A stretch of 64,000 nt of DNA from Deltaproteobacteria bacterium HGW-Deltaproteobacteria-4. Its GTDB lineage: Bacteria > Desulfobacterota > Desulfuromonadia > Desulfuromonadales > UBA2197. Of this stretch, positions 27,486 to 36,727 are shown piece by piece. Position 1 is the stretch's first letter. Each line of letters begins with the position of its first letter. Under the pieces are notes generated by a model. The model did no database searches, was not told where the DNA came from, and saw nothing but the letters and a program-made list of their open reading frames with translations. Location of the stretch: the NCBI GenBank assembly GCA_002841765.1, contig PHAV01000014.1:1-64000 (forward strand), given 5' to 3'. Made by a program: the position numbers and the translations under genes.

Positions 27486-28794
27486 TATTACGGCGCTCCA
27501 TGCGAGAGTTGTTCTCCGGCGTCAGGGAGATCGTTTCGTCAAAGTCGGAGAGGAGTTTAACGATGCCGGTGGCTTCGCACTCTTCCGCCCCCTCGAGCTT
27601 GAGCTCGAGTTTGCAGTCATCGCATTTGCGATCGCAGAAGATCGCTTTATAGCTCTCCGGCTCGTGATAGGTGGTAATGACCCCTTCGTAGTTGCGCAGC
27701 ACCACCTTGTTGGTCGAAAGGGAAAGGAGGTAGTTGGGGGTCAGCGGAATCTTGCCGCCACCGCCGGGGGCATCGACAACATAGGTCGGGACGGCAAAGC
27801 CGCTGGTATGGCCGATGAGGTTCTCCATGATCTCGATCCCCTTGCCGACCGGGGTGCGGAAATGGGCCAGCCCTTCGGCCATATCGCATTGATAAAGGTA
27901 ATAAGGACGAACCCGGTTGGCGACGAGTTCCTGGACCAGCGACTTGATGATGCGCGGACAGTCGTTGATCCCGGCCAAAAGGACGGTCTGGTTGCCGAGC
28001 GGGATGCCGGCATCGGCGAGCAGACGCAGCGCCGCGCGGGACGAGGCCGTAATTTCACGGGGATGGTTAAAGTGCGTATTCACCCAGAGGGGATGGTGCT
28101 TTTTGAGCATGGTAATCAGCTCAGGGGTGATGCGGTAAGGGAGGACGACCGGCATGCGCGTACCGATACGGATAACCTGGACGTGGGGGATATTCTCAAG
28201 CTCGGTGAGAATCCAGTCGAGATAATCATCGGAGAGCATCAGCGGGTCCCCCCCGGAAAGGAGGACATCACGGATCACCGGGGTCTGACGGATATAGTCG
28301 ATCCCTTGCATAATACTGTCACGGTCGGGGATAGAGTCGACGTCGCCGACCTTGCGTTTGCGCGTACAGTGCCGGCAGTACATCGAGCAGACATTACTGA
28401 TGTGAAAAAGGACCCGGTCGGGGTAGCGGTGGGTAATCCCCGGCGCCGGGCTGTCTTTATCCTCATGGAGAGGATCGGCCATATCGTTGCGCTCGATCTC
28501 CAGTTCACGCGGCGAGGGGAAAGCCTGCATGAAGATCGGGTCGTTGCGATAATCGGCGGCATTGATCAGGGAGAGATAATATGGCGTTACCGACAGAGGG
28601 AAACGGTCGAGGGTCTTTTCCAGCTCGAGCTTCTCCTCGGCACTGAAACGGATATTCAGGAGTTTTTCCACCGCTGCCAAAGATTGAATCGAGTGCTTGA
28701 GCTGCCAGCGCCAATCTTTCCAGTCGGCACGGGAGACCCCTTTAGTTGAGAGTTTTTCGGCGATTTCCTGTTGGTTTGGTGTGTAGATAGACAA
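27475..28794 (-). CDS. ablA: Lysine 2,3-aminomutase AblA/KamA
   Basis: A TTG start at 28794 is chosen because AAAGGAG lies 6 bases upstream. The 439-residue radical SAM/PLP enzyme has the cluster motif [13 protein letters not shown] (about residues 133-145), GGDPLMLSD and the C-terminal [14 protein letters not shown]-like segment, and converts L-lysine to L-beta-lysine. Clostridial enzymes of about 416 residues serve lysine fermentation; here the following acetyltransferase gene shows the osmolyte role, usual in salt-adapted archaea and bacteria. A MarR regulator gene lies upstream. Confidence 0.93.
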   Translation of the reverse strand: MSIYTPNQQEIAEKLSTKGVSRADWKDWRWQLKHSIQSLAAVEKLLNIRFSAEEKLELEKTLDRFPLSVTPYYLSLINAADYRNDPIFMQAFPSPRELEIERNDMADPLHEDKDSPAPGITHRYPDRVLFHISNVCSMYCRHCTRKRKVGDVDSIPDRDSIMQGIDYIRQTPVIRDVLLSGGDPLMLSDDYLDWILTELENIPHVQVIRIGTRMPVVLPYRITPELITMLKKHHPLWVNTHFNHPREITASSRAALRLLADAGIPLGNQTVLLAGINDCPRIIKSLVQELVANRVRPYYLYQCDMAEGLAHFRTPVGKGIEIMENLIGHTSGFAVPTYVVDAPGGGGKIPLTPNYLLSLSTNKVVLRNYEGVITTYHEPESYKAIFCDRKCDDCKLELKLEGAEECEATGIVKLLSDFDETISLTPENNSRMERRNSDD

Positions 28795-28936
28795 TGTTAT
28801 CTCCTTTGTGGGCGCAGGTAAAAAAGTGGTCATCCCGCCGCAGCCCGCGAACCGGGGCTGCGCTGCGCGTTTATGTCCTTCTGAAAAGGATAGTTAAGAT
28901 CGACCGGGCAACACAGGGCCGCCCGCGAAAGAATAC

Positions 28937-29539
28937 TCAGGGAAGGGGCGAATCACTAGCCGGCAGAAGCGGGCCGGTCTCCAGAATCGGTGCGGCCGAG
29001 ATCTCCCCGGCTTCCATCAAGCTGACGAGTTTGTCCAGAGCCAGGGTAATCGACACCTGCTCCAGGGACGGCAGATTTTTCAGACTATCGGACAAAGTCT
29101 CCTGCAACGGCGAGGGAGCAGTCGCGGCGAGGAGCGCACCGGCTTCCGTCAGACAGATCTGCACCTGACGGCGGTCCGCGGTGCTGCGGATACGGGCAAG
29201 AAGCCCTTTTTCTTCGAGGCGATCGACGATGCCGACCACGGTGCTGGCACTAAGGTAAAGGATACGGGCAAGACGCGTCGGCGTCATTGCCCCGTTTTGT
29301 TTGATCGTCAGAATACACCCGAGCTGGGGGCCGGTGATCTGATAGGAATGACTCAAGTGCTGTGAATGGATTTCAATGGCGCGGATGATACGACGCAGCG
29401 ATTGCAGGATGCGCAGCTCATAGTTCCCCTCGGGGATGGGGGGGGCAGCGTTCCGTGCAATAATTTCCTGCAAGGCCGGATCACGATAACTGGCTGCCGT
29501 CTTATCGCGCATTTTCTTTTCGTCACGTACTGCCGCCAT
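28937..29539 (-). CDS. MarR family transcriptional regulator
   Basis: A 200-residue winged-helix regulator. The core (about residues 50-150) has QLGCILTIKQNGAMTPTRLARILYLSASTVVGIVDRLEEKGLL and the wing RIRSTADRRQVQICLTEAG. About 35 N-terminal and 45 C-terminal extra residues compared with a plain MarR protein. It precedes ablA-ablB-marC on the same strand; MarR proteins such as EctR control osmolyte genes elsewhere, so control of abl genes is a fair guess. Its promoter contains a palindrome that could be its own operator. Confidence 0.86.
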   Translation of the reverse strand: MAAVRDEKKMRDKTAASYRDPALQEIIARNAAPPIPEGNYELRILQSLRRIIRAIEIHSQHLSHSYQITGPQLGCILTIKQNGAMTPTRLARILYLSASTVVGIVDRLEEKGLLARIRSTADRRQVQICLTEAGALLAATAPSPLQETLSDSLKNLPSLEQVSITLALDKLVSLMEAGEISAAPILETGPLLPASDSPLP

Positions 29540-29598
29540 AACGACATCATCCTTCCAACGAGGGTAAATGAGTGGTCAACTATTTCACATGGAAATGT

Positions 29599-29639
29599 TT
29601 CGCATAAATATAATTAGCATACGAATGAATATCTGTCAA
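29599..29639 (-). promoter_or_regulatory. MarR gene promoter with overlapping palindrome
   Basis: On the minus strand TTGACA (29639-29634) and TAATTA (29616-29611) are exactly 17 bases apart. The imperfect palindrome TTCGCATAA to TTAGCATACGAA (29599-29625) covers the -10 region, a typical site for a MarR autorepressor. Confidence 0.62.
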
Positions 29640-29778
29640 GACAGGGAGCAGACAGGGAGCGGTACAAAGGCGTTGCAACAGAGTGCATTACCGACGGCAG
29701 AAACCGGTGGTGACGACAAAAATTACCATCGACGGTTGACAACTCATTTGCCGGCGGCAAACTCTAGTCACAACAAAC

Positions 29779-29803
29779 ATCGCTAAATCGATATGTTAGC
29801 GAT
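29779..29803. promoter_or_regulatory. Perfect palindrome ATCGCTAA-N9-TTAGCGAT
   Basis: Two 8-bp arms (29779-29786, 29796-29803) with a 9-base spacer that itself contains ATCGAT, about 125 bases before the outer-membrane protein start. It has operator geometry; no regulator can be named. Confidence 0.5.
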
Positions 29804-29927
29804 TAAGGGACAATCTGAATTATCCGCCCATCCCCCTCCCTGACTCTTTAATGACATCACGACAAGGGAGAACGGGATGATTTATCGCCAGTTCAACCAG
29901 GACACACTTTTCGTATGGAGGTTAATT

Positions 29928-30443
29928 ATGTGGCGCAAAATTTTCGTGTTAGCACTTCTCGGTTTTCTCCTTGCCCCTGGTGCGGCCATGGCGCAATTTC
30001 AAATGGGGGACATGGAACTGACTCTCAACGGCAATGGTTCAAGTGACAATGATTTTGATGCTACGGTGACGTCCGTCGAGCTGAGTCTAGGCTATTTCAT
30101 GAATGCCAATCTCGAAGGAATTGTCCGCCAGGGGGTCTCCTATATCGATGTCCCGGGTGACAACATCTGGAACGGGTCGACACGTTTAGGTCTTGATTAC
30201 CACTTTGACTTGCAGATGTGGCAACCATTTGTCGGTGCCAGCATCGGCATGATTTACGGCGACATGGTGAAAGATCAATTTATCGCCGGGCCGGAAGTCG
30301 GCATAAAAGCCTTTGTCAACACCACCACCTTTATCCTGGCCTCGGTTGAATACGATGTCCTCTTCGAGGACGCCGATGAAGTCGATGATCAGTTCAGTGA
30401 CGGTCGCTACGTTTACAACCTCGGCGTCGGATTTAGATGGTAA
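29928..30443 (+). CDS. Small outer-membrane beta-barrel protein
   Basis: 171 residues from the ATG at 29928, which has GGAGG 6 bases upstream and places a clean signal peptide at the N-terminus (WRKIFVLALLGFLLAPGAAMA). An in-frame ATG at 29877 would bury that signal. The mature part alternates polar and hydrophobic residues with aromatic girdles (LSLGYFMNANLEG, RLGLDYHFDL, YNLGVGFRW) and ends in Trp after aromatic/charged positions, as OmpA/OmpW-like 8-strand barrels do. Function unknown. Strong terminator 24 bases downstream. Confidence 0.75.
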   Translation: MWRKIFVLALLGFLLAPGAAMAQFQMGDMELTLNGNGSSDNDFDATVTSVELSLGYFMNANLEGIVRQGVSYIDVPGDNIWNGSTRLGLDYHFDLQMWQPFVGASIGMIYGDMVKDQFIAGPEVGIKAFVNTTTFILASVEYDVLFEDADEVDDQFSDGRYVYNLGVGFRW

Positions 30444-30466
30444 ACTCTGCATACAGATCGATGATA

Positions 30467-30500
30467 AAGAAGGGCCGGCAAAGCATGCCGGCCCTTCTTT
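30467..30500. terminator. Intrinsic terminator between convergent genes
   Basis: A 13-bp stem AAGAAGGGCCGGC/GCCGGCCCTTCTT with a 7-base loop. It ends the outer-membrane protein gene and lies 33 bases beyond the stop of the convergent GGDEF-EAL gene. Confidence 0.85.
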
Positions 30501-30532
30501 ATGGTGGTGTGGCAGGATCCCCGGACTTGAGA

Positions 30533-33334
30533 TTACGGGGTTACTACGGGTGCGCTGCTTAGCAGGGAGGAGTCAGCCCGCGGAGAGAGATCGGGATCCA
30601 CCGGTGTCTGAGGAAGTGGCAGGCCGCTGCGCAGCAACACTGCCATTTCGGCCGCCGGCAGGGGGCGGCTATAATGGAAACCCTGGGCCTCGTTGCACCC
30701 TTCGCGCAGAAGAAAGTTGCGCTGGTCTATGGTTTCCACCCCCTCGGCAAGAACCTTGAGGCGCAGGCGGTGGGCCATGGCGATAATGGCGCTGGCGATG
30801 GCCGCGTCGTCCGGGTCGCTGGAGACGTCACGCACAAAGGAACGATCGATTTTTAATTTATCGACGGGAAAGTGTTTGAGATAACTGAGAGAGGAGTAGC
30901 CAATGCCGAAATCGTCGATGGAAATCCGCAGCCCCATCTCTTTGAAGCGACGCAGAAGAGGGACAGTCTGGTCTTCGCTACTCATGAGCAGATTTTCGGT
31001 AATTTCAATCTCCAGGTAAGTGGCGGCCAGTCCGGACTCTTCCAGGGCCTGAGTGATGATCGCTTCGAGATTTTGTTGCCGGAACTGCAAGGGGGAAAGA
31101 TTCACCGCCACTTGTACCGGGGGGAGTCCGGCGTCTTGCCAGGCCTTGTTCTGCCGGCAGGCTTCGCGAATGACCCATTCGCCGAGGGGTAATATCAGGC
31201 CGCACTCTTCGGCTACCGGAATAAACTCCTCCGGCGGGACCAATCCCAATTCCGGATGGAGCCAGCGCAGCAGAGCCTCGGCGCCGAAAATCCGGCCGCT
31301 TTCCAGGTCGACCAGAGGTTGGTAGTGGAGAAAAAATTCCCGGTTTTCCAGGGCGCAGCGCAAGCGGTTTTCCAACACCAAACGCTGGTGGGCGCTGGCA
31401 TTGAGGTCGGCGGTAAAGAACTGATAGTTGTTACGGCCGAGCTTCTTGGCATGATACATGGCCGCGTCGGCGTTCTTGATCAGAGTGGCCGAATCCAGAC
31501 CGTCTTCCGGGTAAAGGGCGATGCCGATGCTGGCAGTAACGCGCAATTCCTGCCCTTCAATGCTGAAGGGCAAAGCCATGGCCGCAAAGATTTTGCGAGA
31601 GATCTGGACCGGATCCGCAGACTCGCGAATCTGTCGCACAATGATGATGAATTCGTCCCCTCCTTGCCGGCTCACGGTGTCGCTGCCTCGCACGCAGTCG
31701 ATCAGGCGGGCCGCCATCTGCTGCAGGAGCTGATCGCCGACCAGGTGCCCCAGGGAATCGTTGATATTTTTAAAATTATCGACATCGAGGAAGAGGATGG
31801 CGAAATACTCCTCTTCCCGCTGGGCAACGGCAATCGCCTGCTGCAGTCGGTCGAGGAGCAGGGTGCGGTTCGGCAGGTTGGTCAGGGTGTCGTACTGGGC
31901 GAGATAACGGATTCGTTCGTCGTTCGCTTTACGCTCGGAAATATCGCGGAAGGCCGCGACCGCGCCGATGGTCACCCCTTCGGCACGCATCAACTGGCAA
32001 GAGATCTCCACGGTCAGCAGTCCGCCATCCTTGCGCCGGAACAGCTCCTCCCCGACATAGCCCTGCCCGCGCTCTATCGCAGAAAAGACCGGACACTCCG
32101 CTGGGTGCTGGCGGGGGATGCCGTCGCCATGGACGTGGAAGCGCTGATGACCGACCTGCCCGACGACTTCCTCGGCGCGGTAGCCGAGCAGTTCGCTGAA
32201 GGCCGGATTGACCCGGTTGATCTTCCCGTGCACATCCATGACATACAGGCCATCAGCGATGGTATCGGTGATCGTCTGCAACTGCTGCTTTTCCTGCTGG
32301 AGCTTGGCTCCGGAACGCAGTAGTCCCCGGGTGAACCAGGTGAAGGCGGATAAGACCAGGGTGAGTAACCCCATATTGAGATAGAACTCATGGCGCAGGG
32401 CCGCGACAAAGGGCGCCCGGGCGTAGGCGACGACATAAGCGGCCGGGCGGTCAAGGATATCCCGGATCGGCAGGAAGGAGACCGCCCAGTCGCCGGAGGC
32501 TGTACTCTGAGAGACGGTGAAGCTTTCTCCGGCAGCCATCCCCTTCTGTACCCGGGGAAGGCGACTCAACGGGCCATCGAGCTCGCGAACTGTCGCGCTC
32601 GGCGGCGGCGGCGAGTCGAAAAAGAGCAGACGGGGGTCCTCTACTAAAAAGCTGTCATGCAGCGGCGAAGTTTCGTAGAGCGAGCGCTTTCCGTCGAAAA
32701 GAATCTCCTCAACCTGCTCCCGGCGCAGCACCAACACATATTCACTGCGCGGGTCGAGGTCGGTCATGGCCTCACGGATCGAACGGAAGGTGACGCTGGT
32801 CTCCATGCTCCCCAAGTGTTCTTCGCCACGAAAGACCGGGTAGACGTAGCGGAAACCCGAAACTGACTTCCCGGCTTCGAAGCCGGAAACCTCCCGGCGT
32901 TCCGTATTGGCCAGACGCACTGTGGGGCGGGCCTCGAAGAGGGGGTCTTCGCACTTGTCCGGGGCGTGAAAGCGCAAAAAACTGTGGCCGGAGGCCGTAT
33001 GAAAATGCATCTGGCGGATGCCCCGCTCCTTGAGTTGGGCATAGCTGGGAGCGAGCAACCGGTAGAGTTTGCCCCGGGCCCGATCACGGGTCGCTCCCGT
33101 GCTGTGCACCCCCCGGGCAAAGGTCTCGACAACCTCATCATCCAGGACCATTTCTTCGAAGAGGATTTCTGTAGCCAGTCGGTACATCTCGATGCTGGCC
33201 CGATAAGTGACAGCCAGCACGGTGACATTTTCCTCGAGTTGCTGACCTTCCTTGTCCTGCCAGTGATTGTAGAGGAAGGTAGCGGAGAGGCCCCAGGCCA
33301 GGACAAAAAGGAACAAGCCGACAATCAACCGCAT
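30533..33334 (-). CDS. Membrane sensor with PAS, GGDEF and EAL domains
   Basis: 933 residues from the ATG at 33334, whose A is shared with the stop of the PhnD-like gene (TGATG). Transmembrane segment 1 at about 3-22, a periplasmic sensor of about 280 residues (with HFHTASGHSFLRFHAP), segment 2 at about 315-335, PAS (341-458), GGDEF (478-638) and EAL (648-905). The cyclase motif GGDEF is intact, with a product-inhibition RGSD five residues before it, and EALLRW is intact, so both c-di-GMP synthesis and breakdown are possible. The PhnD-like periplasmic protein encoded just upstream probably supplies ligand sensing. Confidence 0.9.
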   Translation of the reverse strand: MRLIVGLFLFVLAWGLSATFLYNHWQDKEGQQLEENVTVLAVTYRASIEMYRLATEILFEEMVLDDEVVETFARGVHSTGATRDRARGKLYRLLAPSYAQLKERGIRQMHFHTASGHSFLRFHAPDKCEDPLFEARPTVRLANTERREVSGFEAGKSVSGFRYVYPVFRGEEHLGSMETSVTFRSIREAMTDLDPRSEYVLVLRREQVEEILFDGKRSLYETSPLHDSFLVEDPRLLFFDSPPPPSATVRELDGPLSRLPRVQKGMAAGESFTVSQSTASGDWAVSFLPIRDILDRPAAYVVAYARAPFVAALRHEFYLNMGLLTLVLSAFTWFTRGLLRSGAKLQQEKQQLQTITDTIADGLYVMDVHGKINRVNPAFSELLGYRAEEVVGQVGHQRFHVHGDGIPRQHPAECPVFSAIERGQGYVGEELFRRKDGGLLTVEISCQLMRAEGVTIGAVAAFRDISERKANDERIRYLAQYDTLTNLPNRTLLLDRLQQAIAVAQREEEYFAILFLDVDNFKNINDSLGHLVGDQLLQQMAARLIDCVRGSDTVSRQGGDEFIIIVRQIRESADPVQISRKIFAAMALPFSIEGQELRVTASIGIALYPEDGLDSATLIKNADAAMYHAKKLGRNNYQFFTADLNASAHQRLVLENRLRCALENREFFLHYQPLVDLESGRIFGAEALLRWLHPELGLVPPEEFIPVAEECGLILPLGEWVIREACRQNKAWQDAGLPPVQVAVNLSPLQFRQQNLEAIITQALEESGLAATYLEIEITENLLMSSEDQTVPLLRRFKEMGLRISIDDFGIGYSSLSYLKHFPVDKLKIDRSFVRDVSSDPDDAAIASAIIAMAHRLRLKVLAEGVETIDQRNFLLREGCNEAQGFHYSRPLPAAEMAVLLRSGLPLPQTPVDPDLSPRADSSLLSSAPVVTP

Positions 33335-34170
33335 CAGAAATTGCTCCGCTCGGGGATGGAGCTTTTGTAGGGAAGTTGCCGCGCCCCGGCGTAGTCCTCG
33401 TCGTGGCCGGGGATGACGCCGTAGCGGATATTGTCCCCCCAATGCTCCCGGACCGCCGGGGCGACATCGAGGAGCGTCTGACGGATTTGCGCGATGCGCT
33501 CGGCAGAAAGGGTGTTGCCGTTGGCAACCAGGGCCAACCCCGGCAAGGGAGAGGTTTCAGCGATTACCACCAGTCCCAGGCGGGCGTATTTGCGGGCGAT
33601 GGCGGTCTTCACTCCGCCGGCGGCAAATTCGCCGCGGAGGACGGCCAGGGCCACTTCGTCGTGCTGCCCGAGGTAGCGGTAACGGTTTTCTTTCAGGCTG
33701 CTCCCCGCCTGCTGAAGCAGGCCGTCGACGGAAAGATAGCCGCAGGTAGAAAGGTGCTGGGTCAGGGCGATCTTGTGATCCTTCAGTTGCCCGGGACGCA
33801 ACTCGCTTTCGGCGGTCGCGATCAAGGCACAGGTATAGGCAGGCTCTCCGGTCTTTTCACGAAAGATGACCAGTGGTTGCGCCGCGGGGAAGCGGTCCTT
33901 GAGCCGGAGATAAGGGAGGGGACCAAGATAGGCCAAATCGAGGCGGCCGGCGACAAATTTATCGAGAATCTCCTGGTACTCGGTCGAATGATCGATCTGC
34001 ACTCTCACCCCCAGAGACTTTTCAAGATACTCCAGCAGGGGTTTCCACTGACTGGCCACGGTTTCCGGGGATTCCATGGGTAAGGGAGCAAAGCGCAGAA
34101 TGTCGCCGGCAAAGGCGACGGGCGGGAGGGTGAAGAGCAGCGCGGCCAGGAAGGCGATAACCTTGTGCAT
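33334..34170 (-). CDS. PhnD-like periplasmic substrate-binding protein
   Basis: The ATG at 34170 follows GGAGG; 278 residues with a signal peptide (HKVIAFLAALLFTLPPVAFA). The mature protein matches the PhnD/phosphonate-binding family: FAPLPMESPETVASQWKPLLEYLEK, STEYQEILDKFVAGRLDLAYLGP and GGVKTAIARKYARLG. No permease or ATPase gene is nearby; instead the gene overlaps a GGDEF-EAL sensor gene by one base. The arrangement suggests a binding protein that reports ligand to the c-di-GMP enzyme rather than a transporter part. The ligand need not be a phosphonate. Confidence 0.85.
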   Translation of the reverse strand: MHKVIAFLAALLFTLPPVAFAGDILRFAPLPMESPETVASQWKPLLEYLEKSLGVRVQIDHSTEYQEILDKFVAGRLDLAYLGPLPYLRLKDRFPAAQPLVIFREKTGEPAYTCALIATAESELRPGQLKDHKIALTQHLSTCGYLSVDGLLQQAGSSLKENRYRYLGQHDEVALAVLRGEFAAGGVKTAIARKYARLGLVVIAETSPLPGLALVANGNTLSAERIAQIRQTLLDVAPAVREHWGDNIRYGVIPGHDEDYAGARQLPYKSSIPERSNF

Positions 34171-34306
34171 GGTTCCTCCAGCCCGAAGGGCAAATTTCAG
34201 AGTCAATCGTTGTGCCGGAAAAAGGAGGATGAAATCATGATTTTATCCTCCTCATTTAACGAAAACGATTGTATCTATGAGGGCTTTTCTTGTCAATCTT
34301 GGTGAA

Positions 34307-35296
34307 TCATCCCCTGTGCCAGGCCTGTTCGAGCTCTGCACGAAGCTCCGCTTCCCTCCCCCGGTACTTGGGAGAGAAGTGAAAGGGGATGACCCTGCTC
34401 ACACCGGCAGCGCGGGCGAGTTCACCGGCCTGACGGGCGGTAAGGTGGGAGCGCTCACTGGCCCGTTCGGCTTCGGCCTGAAGAAAGGTCGCCTCGATGA
34501 AGAGGTAGTCGGCCCCTTGTGCAAGGGCAACGATCTTCGCGGCATTTTCCGGAGTATAGCCGGCATCGGTGACATAGCAGATCTTCTGTCCGGCGCTGAT
34601 CCGCACCACTGTCTCCTTCAACTCTCCGAGGGGACGTACATCCCCTGACGGCAGCGCCATAGGAGTATCATCCGGAAGACCACCCACGATTGCCTCCTTG
34701 AGTTTCTTGAGCCAGGGACCGACCGCCAACCCTGACTCCGCCAGCCGGTTCTTCATGATATTGAGATGCCACTTCTCTTCGAGGGCAAAGGCGAGGCTGG
34801 GAATCTTGTGATCAAGGTGGGCAACCCGGACACGAAGGCCGGCCTCGTCATGGAGGAGATCGCCGGTTTTGCCGCCGAATGGGAAATTTTCCAGCGCAAA
34901 ACCGCGCTGGCAGTGGAATTCACCGGTGAGGAGACGGCCATCGGCATGAACCTCGCTGGCGATGATGGTGAAGTCGGTGTCATAGCTGAAGACGAGATTC
35001 CAGCTGTAGGCGGCAAGACGATGGCGAATCTGCTCGACAAAACCGGGAGGGCCATAGAGGTGGAGATGCTTGTCGCGGCCGAGACAAAGGCGCAGGAGGT
35101 GATCGAAACCGATGAAATGATCGATGTGGGCGTGGGAAACGAAGACATGACCGGTGCGCAGGAGCTTGCGTGTCGAGAAGTTATTAAGAGTGCCGAGATC
35201 GAAGAGGATGGCGCGGCGGCTGTACAGGAAATCGACAAAGACTGCTGGGTCGTCGAAGGGGGAGTTGATTAAAAAGGGGTGAAAGATCGGGGTCAT
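34307..35296 (-). CDS. RNase Z-like metallo-beta-lactamase-fold hydrolase
   Basis: 329 residues from the ATG at 35296 (GGAG 5 bases upstream). The zinc motif VSHAHIDHF (about residues 54-62) and later VTDAGYTPENA, IEATFL and RVIPFHFSPKYRG match the RNase Z/ElaC group of tRNA 3'-end nucleases and phosphodiesterases. It lacks the long N-terminal and exosite features of typical RNase Z, so it may be a related hydrolase. Its start lies next to the thpR stop. Confidence 0.78.
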   Translation of the reverse strand: MTPIFHPFLINSPFDDPAVFVDFLYSRRAILFDLGTLNNFSTRKLLRTGHVFVSHAHIDHFIGFDHLLRLCLGRDKHLHLYGPPGFVEQIRHRLAAYSWNLVFSYDTDFTIIASEVHADGRLLTGEFHCQRGFALENFPFGGKTGDLLHDEAGLRVRVAHLDHKIPSLAFALEEKWHLNIMKNRLAESGLAVGPWLKKLKEAIVGGLPDDTPMALPSGDVRPLGELKETVVRISAGQKICYVTDAGYTPENAAKIVALAQGADYLFIEATFLQAEAERASERSHLTARQAGELARAAGVSRVIPFHFSPKYRGREAELRAELEQAWHRG

Positions 35297-35298
35297 AA

Positions 35299-35838
35299 TC
35301 ACTCCACCGTCAGCGGAAAGCTCTGAAGGGGAAGATGCTCGGCGCCACGCGGGGTCAAACGGCTCTGAAAGAGGATGAACTCTTGCACCACCAGCATGGG
35401 AAGGTGCGGAGGGAGGGATTGCTCAAGAAAGACCCCGACCTCACGCGCCGCCGGCGCCTTGAGGCGGGCCAAGGTGATATGAGGGGAGAAGAGGCGTTCC
35501 TCCACCGGCAGGTTACACCGAAGGAGAGCCTCCCGCACCAAGGCGGCGAGCTCGGTCAGGCGCGGTTGCGGCGCCAGTCCAACCCACAGCACCCGGGGAC
35601 GCTGCCGGCCGGGGAAGCAGCCGGTGCTGGTAAAGGAGACCTTGAAGGCGTGGAAATGAATCCGCGCCAGTTCGGCCCTCAGCACCCCGACCGCCTCATC
35701 CTCTACCTCGCCGAGAAAGGCGAGGGTCAGGTGCATCTGCTCCCGTGGCACCCAGCGTGCGCCGGGGAGATCAGAGCGCAGCATCCAGAGGGTGTGCTTG
35801 ATCTCCGGCGGGAGCTCGATGGCTACAAAAAGGCGCAT
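35299..35838 (-). CDS. thpR: RNA 2',3'-cyclic phosphodiesterase (ThpR/LigT)
   Basis: A 179-residue 2H phosphoesterase with the two signature motifs HLTLAFLGE (about residues 36-44) and HITLARL (about 119-125). It opens 2',3'-cyclic phosphate RNA ends to 2'-phosphate and can join certain tRNA halves in vitro. It sits between the BON-domain gene and the RNase Z-like gene on the same strand, with spacing of 11 bases and a start-stop contact, so one operon. The RtcB ligase operon begins on the other strand about 900 bases away. Confidence 0.92.
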   Translation of the reverse strand: MRLFVAIELPPEIKHTLWMLRSDLPGARWVPREQMHLTLAFLGEVEDEAVGVLRAELARIHFHAFKVSFTSTGCFPGRQRPRVLWVGLAPQPRLTELAALVREALLRCNLPVEERLFSPHITLARLKAPAAREVGVFLEQSLPPHLPMLVVQEFILFQSRLTPRGAEHLPLQSFPLTVE

Positions 35839-35849
35839 ACTTCCCCCGC

Positions 35850-36575
35850 CTACGCCTCGACCAGCAGCCGATTTGTCACCCCGTCGACGCCGAAGAGATA
35901 CCAGGCATCGGCCTCCGCCATCCGCCGTTCACTTTCGTTCTTGACCAGCCCGTCGAGGGTCACCCAGTCGTTGGCACAGCTGACCCTGATCTGCCCGGCG
36001 TTGACAAAGGGGTCCTTTTCGAGAATGAGACGGAGAGCGTCGATAACTTCATCGGCATTGTCTTCCTCGGTCGGCACCTCCTCGATACCGTTGACCACGT
36101 CGCGGCTCCCCGGCACCCACCAGGCGAGGACCCCGGCGAGACGCTTGGCGGTCAGGCTGGAGACGACACCGTTGAGAATGACGATGCCGTCCGTCACCTC
36201 GACATCGATACTGCCGTCCAGCCCCTGTTCCGCTTCACGCACCACCTCCGGCCTCCCTTTAACGATCGCCCAGAGGGCGCAGGAGCCGAGCATCTCCTCG
36301 GCGAGGAGAGCCTTGCAGACCCGTTCACGGATTTCGCCGTCCGTCATCGCCTCCGCCGGAGAAAGGTGGACGCGGTCAACGATGCTGGCGACGCCGGGGA
36401 TCGCCGCCGCCACCTCCAGCGCCCGCTTTTTCGCCATGATATGCTCCACCTCCCCTTCCATGGTCAGCACTCCGTCCGCGAACTCCAGTTGCAGAGGGAA
36501 GTTGTAGAGATTGACCTGCTTCTCCCGCTCCAGGGCCGCCGCCACCGCCTTGACTATCCGCTCTTCGTTGCGCAT
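35850..36575 (-). CDS. BON-domain protein
   Basis: A 241-residue protein built of three BON-like repeats (about residues 5-75, 85-165, 170-240), each with the pattern VxVxDGxVxLxGxV (for example [46 protein letters not shown]). BON domains are thought to bind phospholipids or other ligands and occur in periplasmic OsmY-type proteins, but no signal peptide is visible here, so a cytoplasmic place is likely. First gene of the BON-thpR-RNase Z-like operon. Confidence 0.82.
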   Translation of the reverse strand: MRNEERIVKAVAAALEREKQVNLYNFPLQLEFADGVLTMEGEVEHIMAKKRALEVAAAIPGVASIVDRVHLSPAEAMTDGEIRERVCKALLAEEMLGSCALWAIVKGRPEVVREAEQGLDGSIDVEVTDGIVILNGVVSSLTAKRLAGVLAWWVPGSRDVVNGIEEVPTEEDNADEVIDALRLILEKDPFVNAGQIRVSCANDWVTLDGLVKNESERRMAEADAWYLFGVDGVTNRLLVEA

Positions 36576-36727
36576 GCTCGCCTCCCTTTCTGTCTACCTG
36601 TTTGCAAGTATACCAACCCCCGGCGCGGATGCAGGGCGCACTCTTTTTTTCCCCGCAGACGCCCTTCCTCCATTTGACCTGGTCCGATCCCCTGTTATGC
36701 TTTTGCAACGCCCTTTGGAGACGAATC

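Noticed and set aside
33334-34170. Phosphonate ABC transporter operon
   Set aside because: No permease or ATPase gene adjacent; the neighbour is a c-di-GMP sensor.
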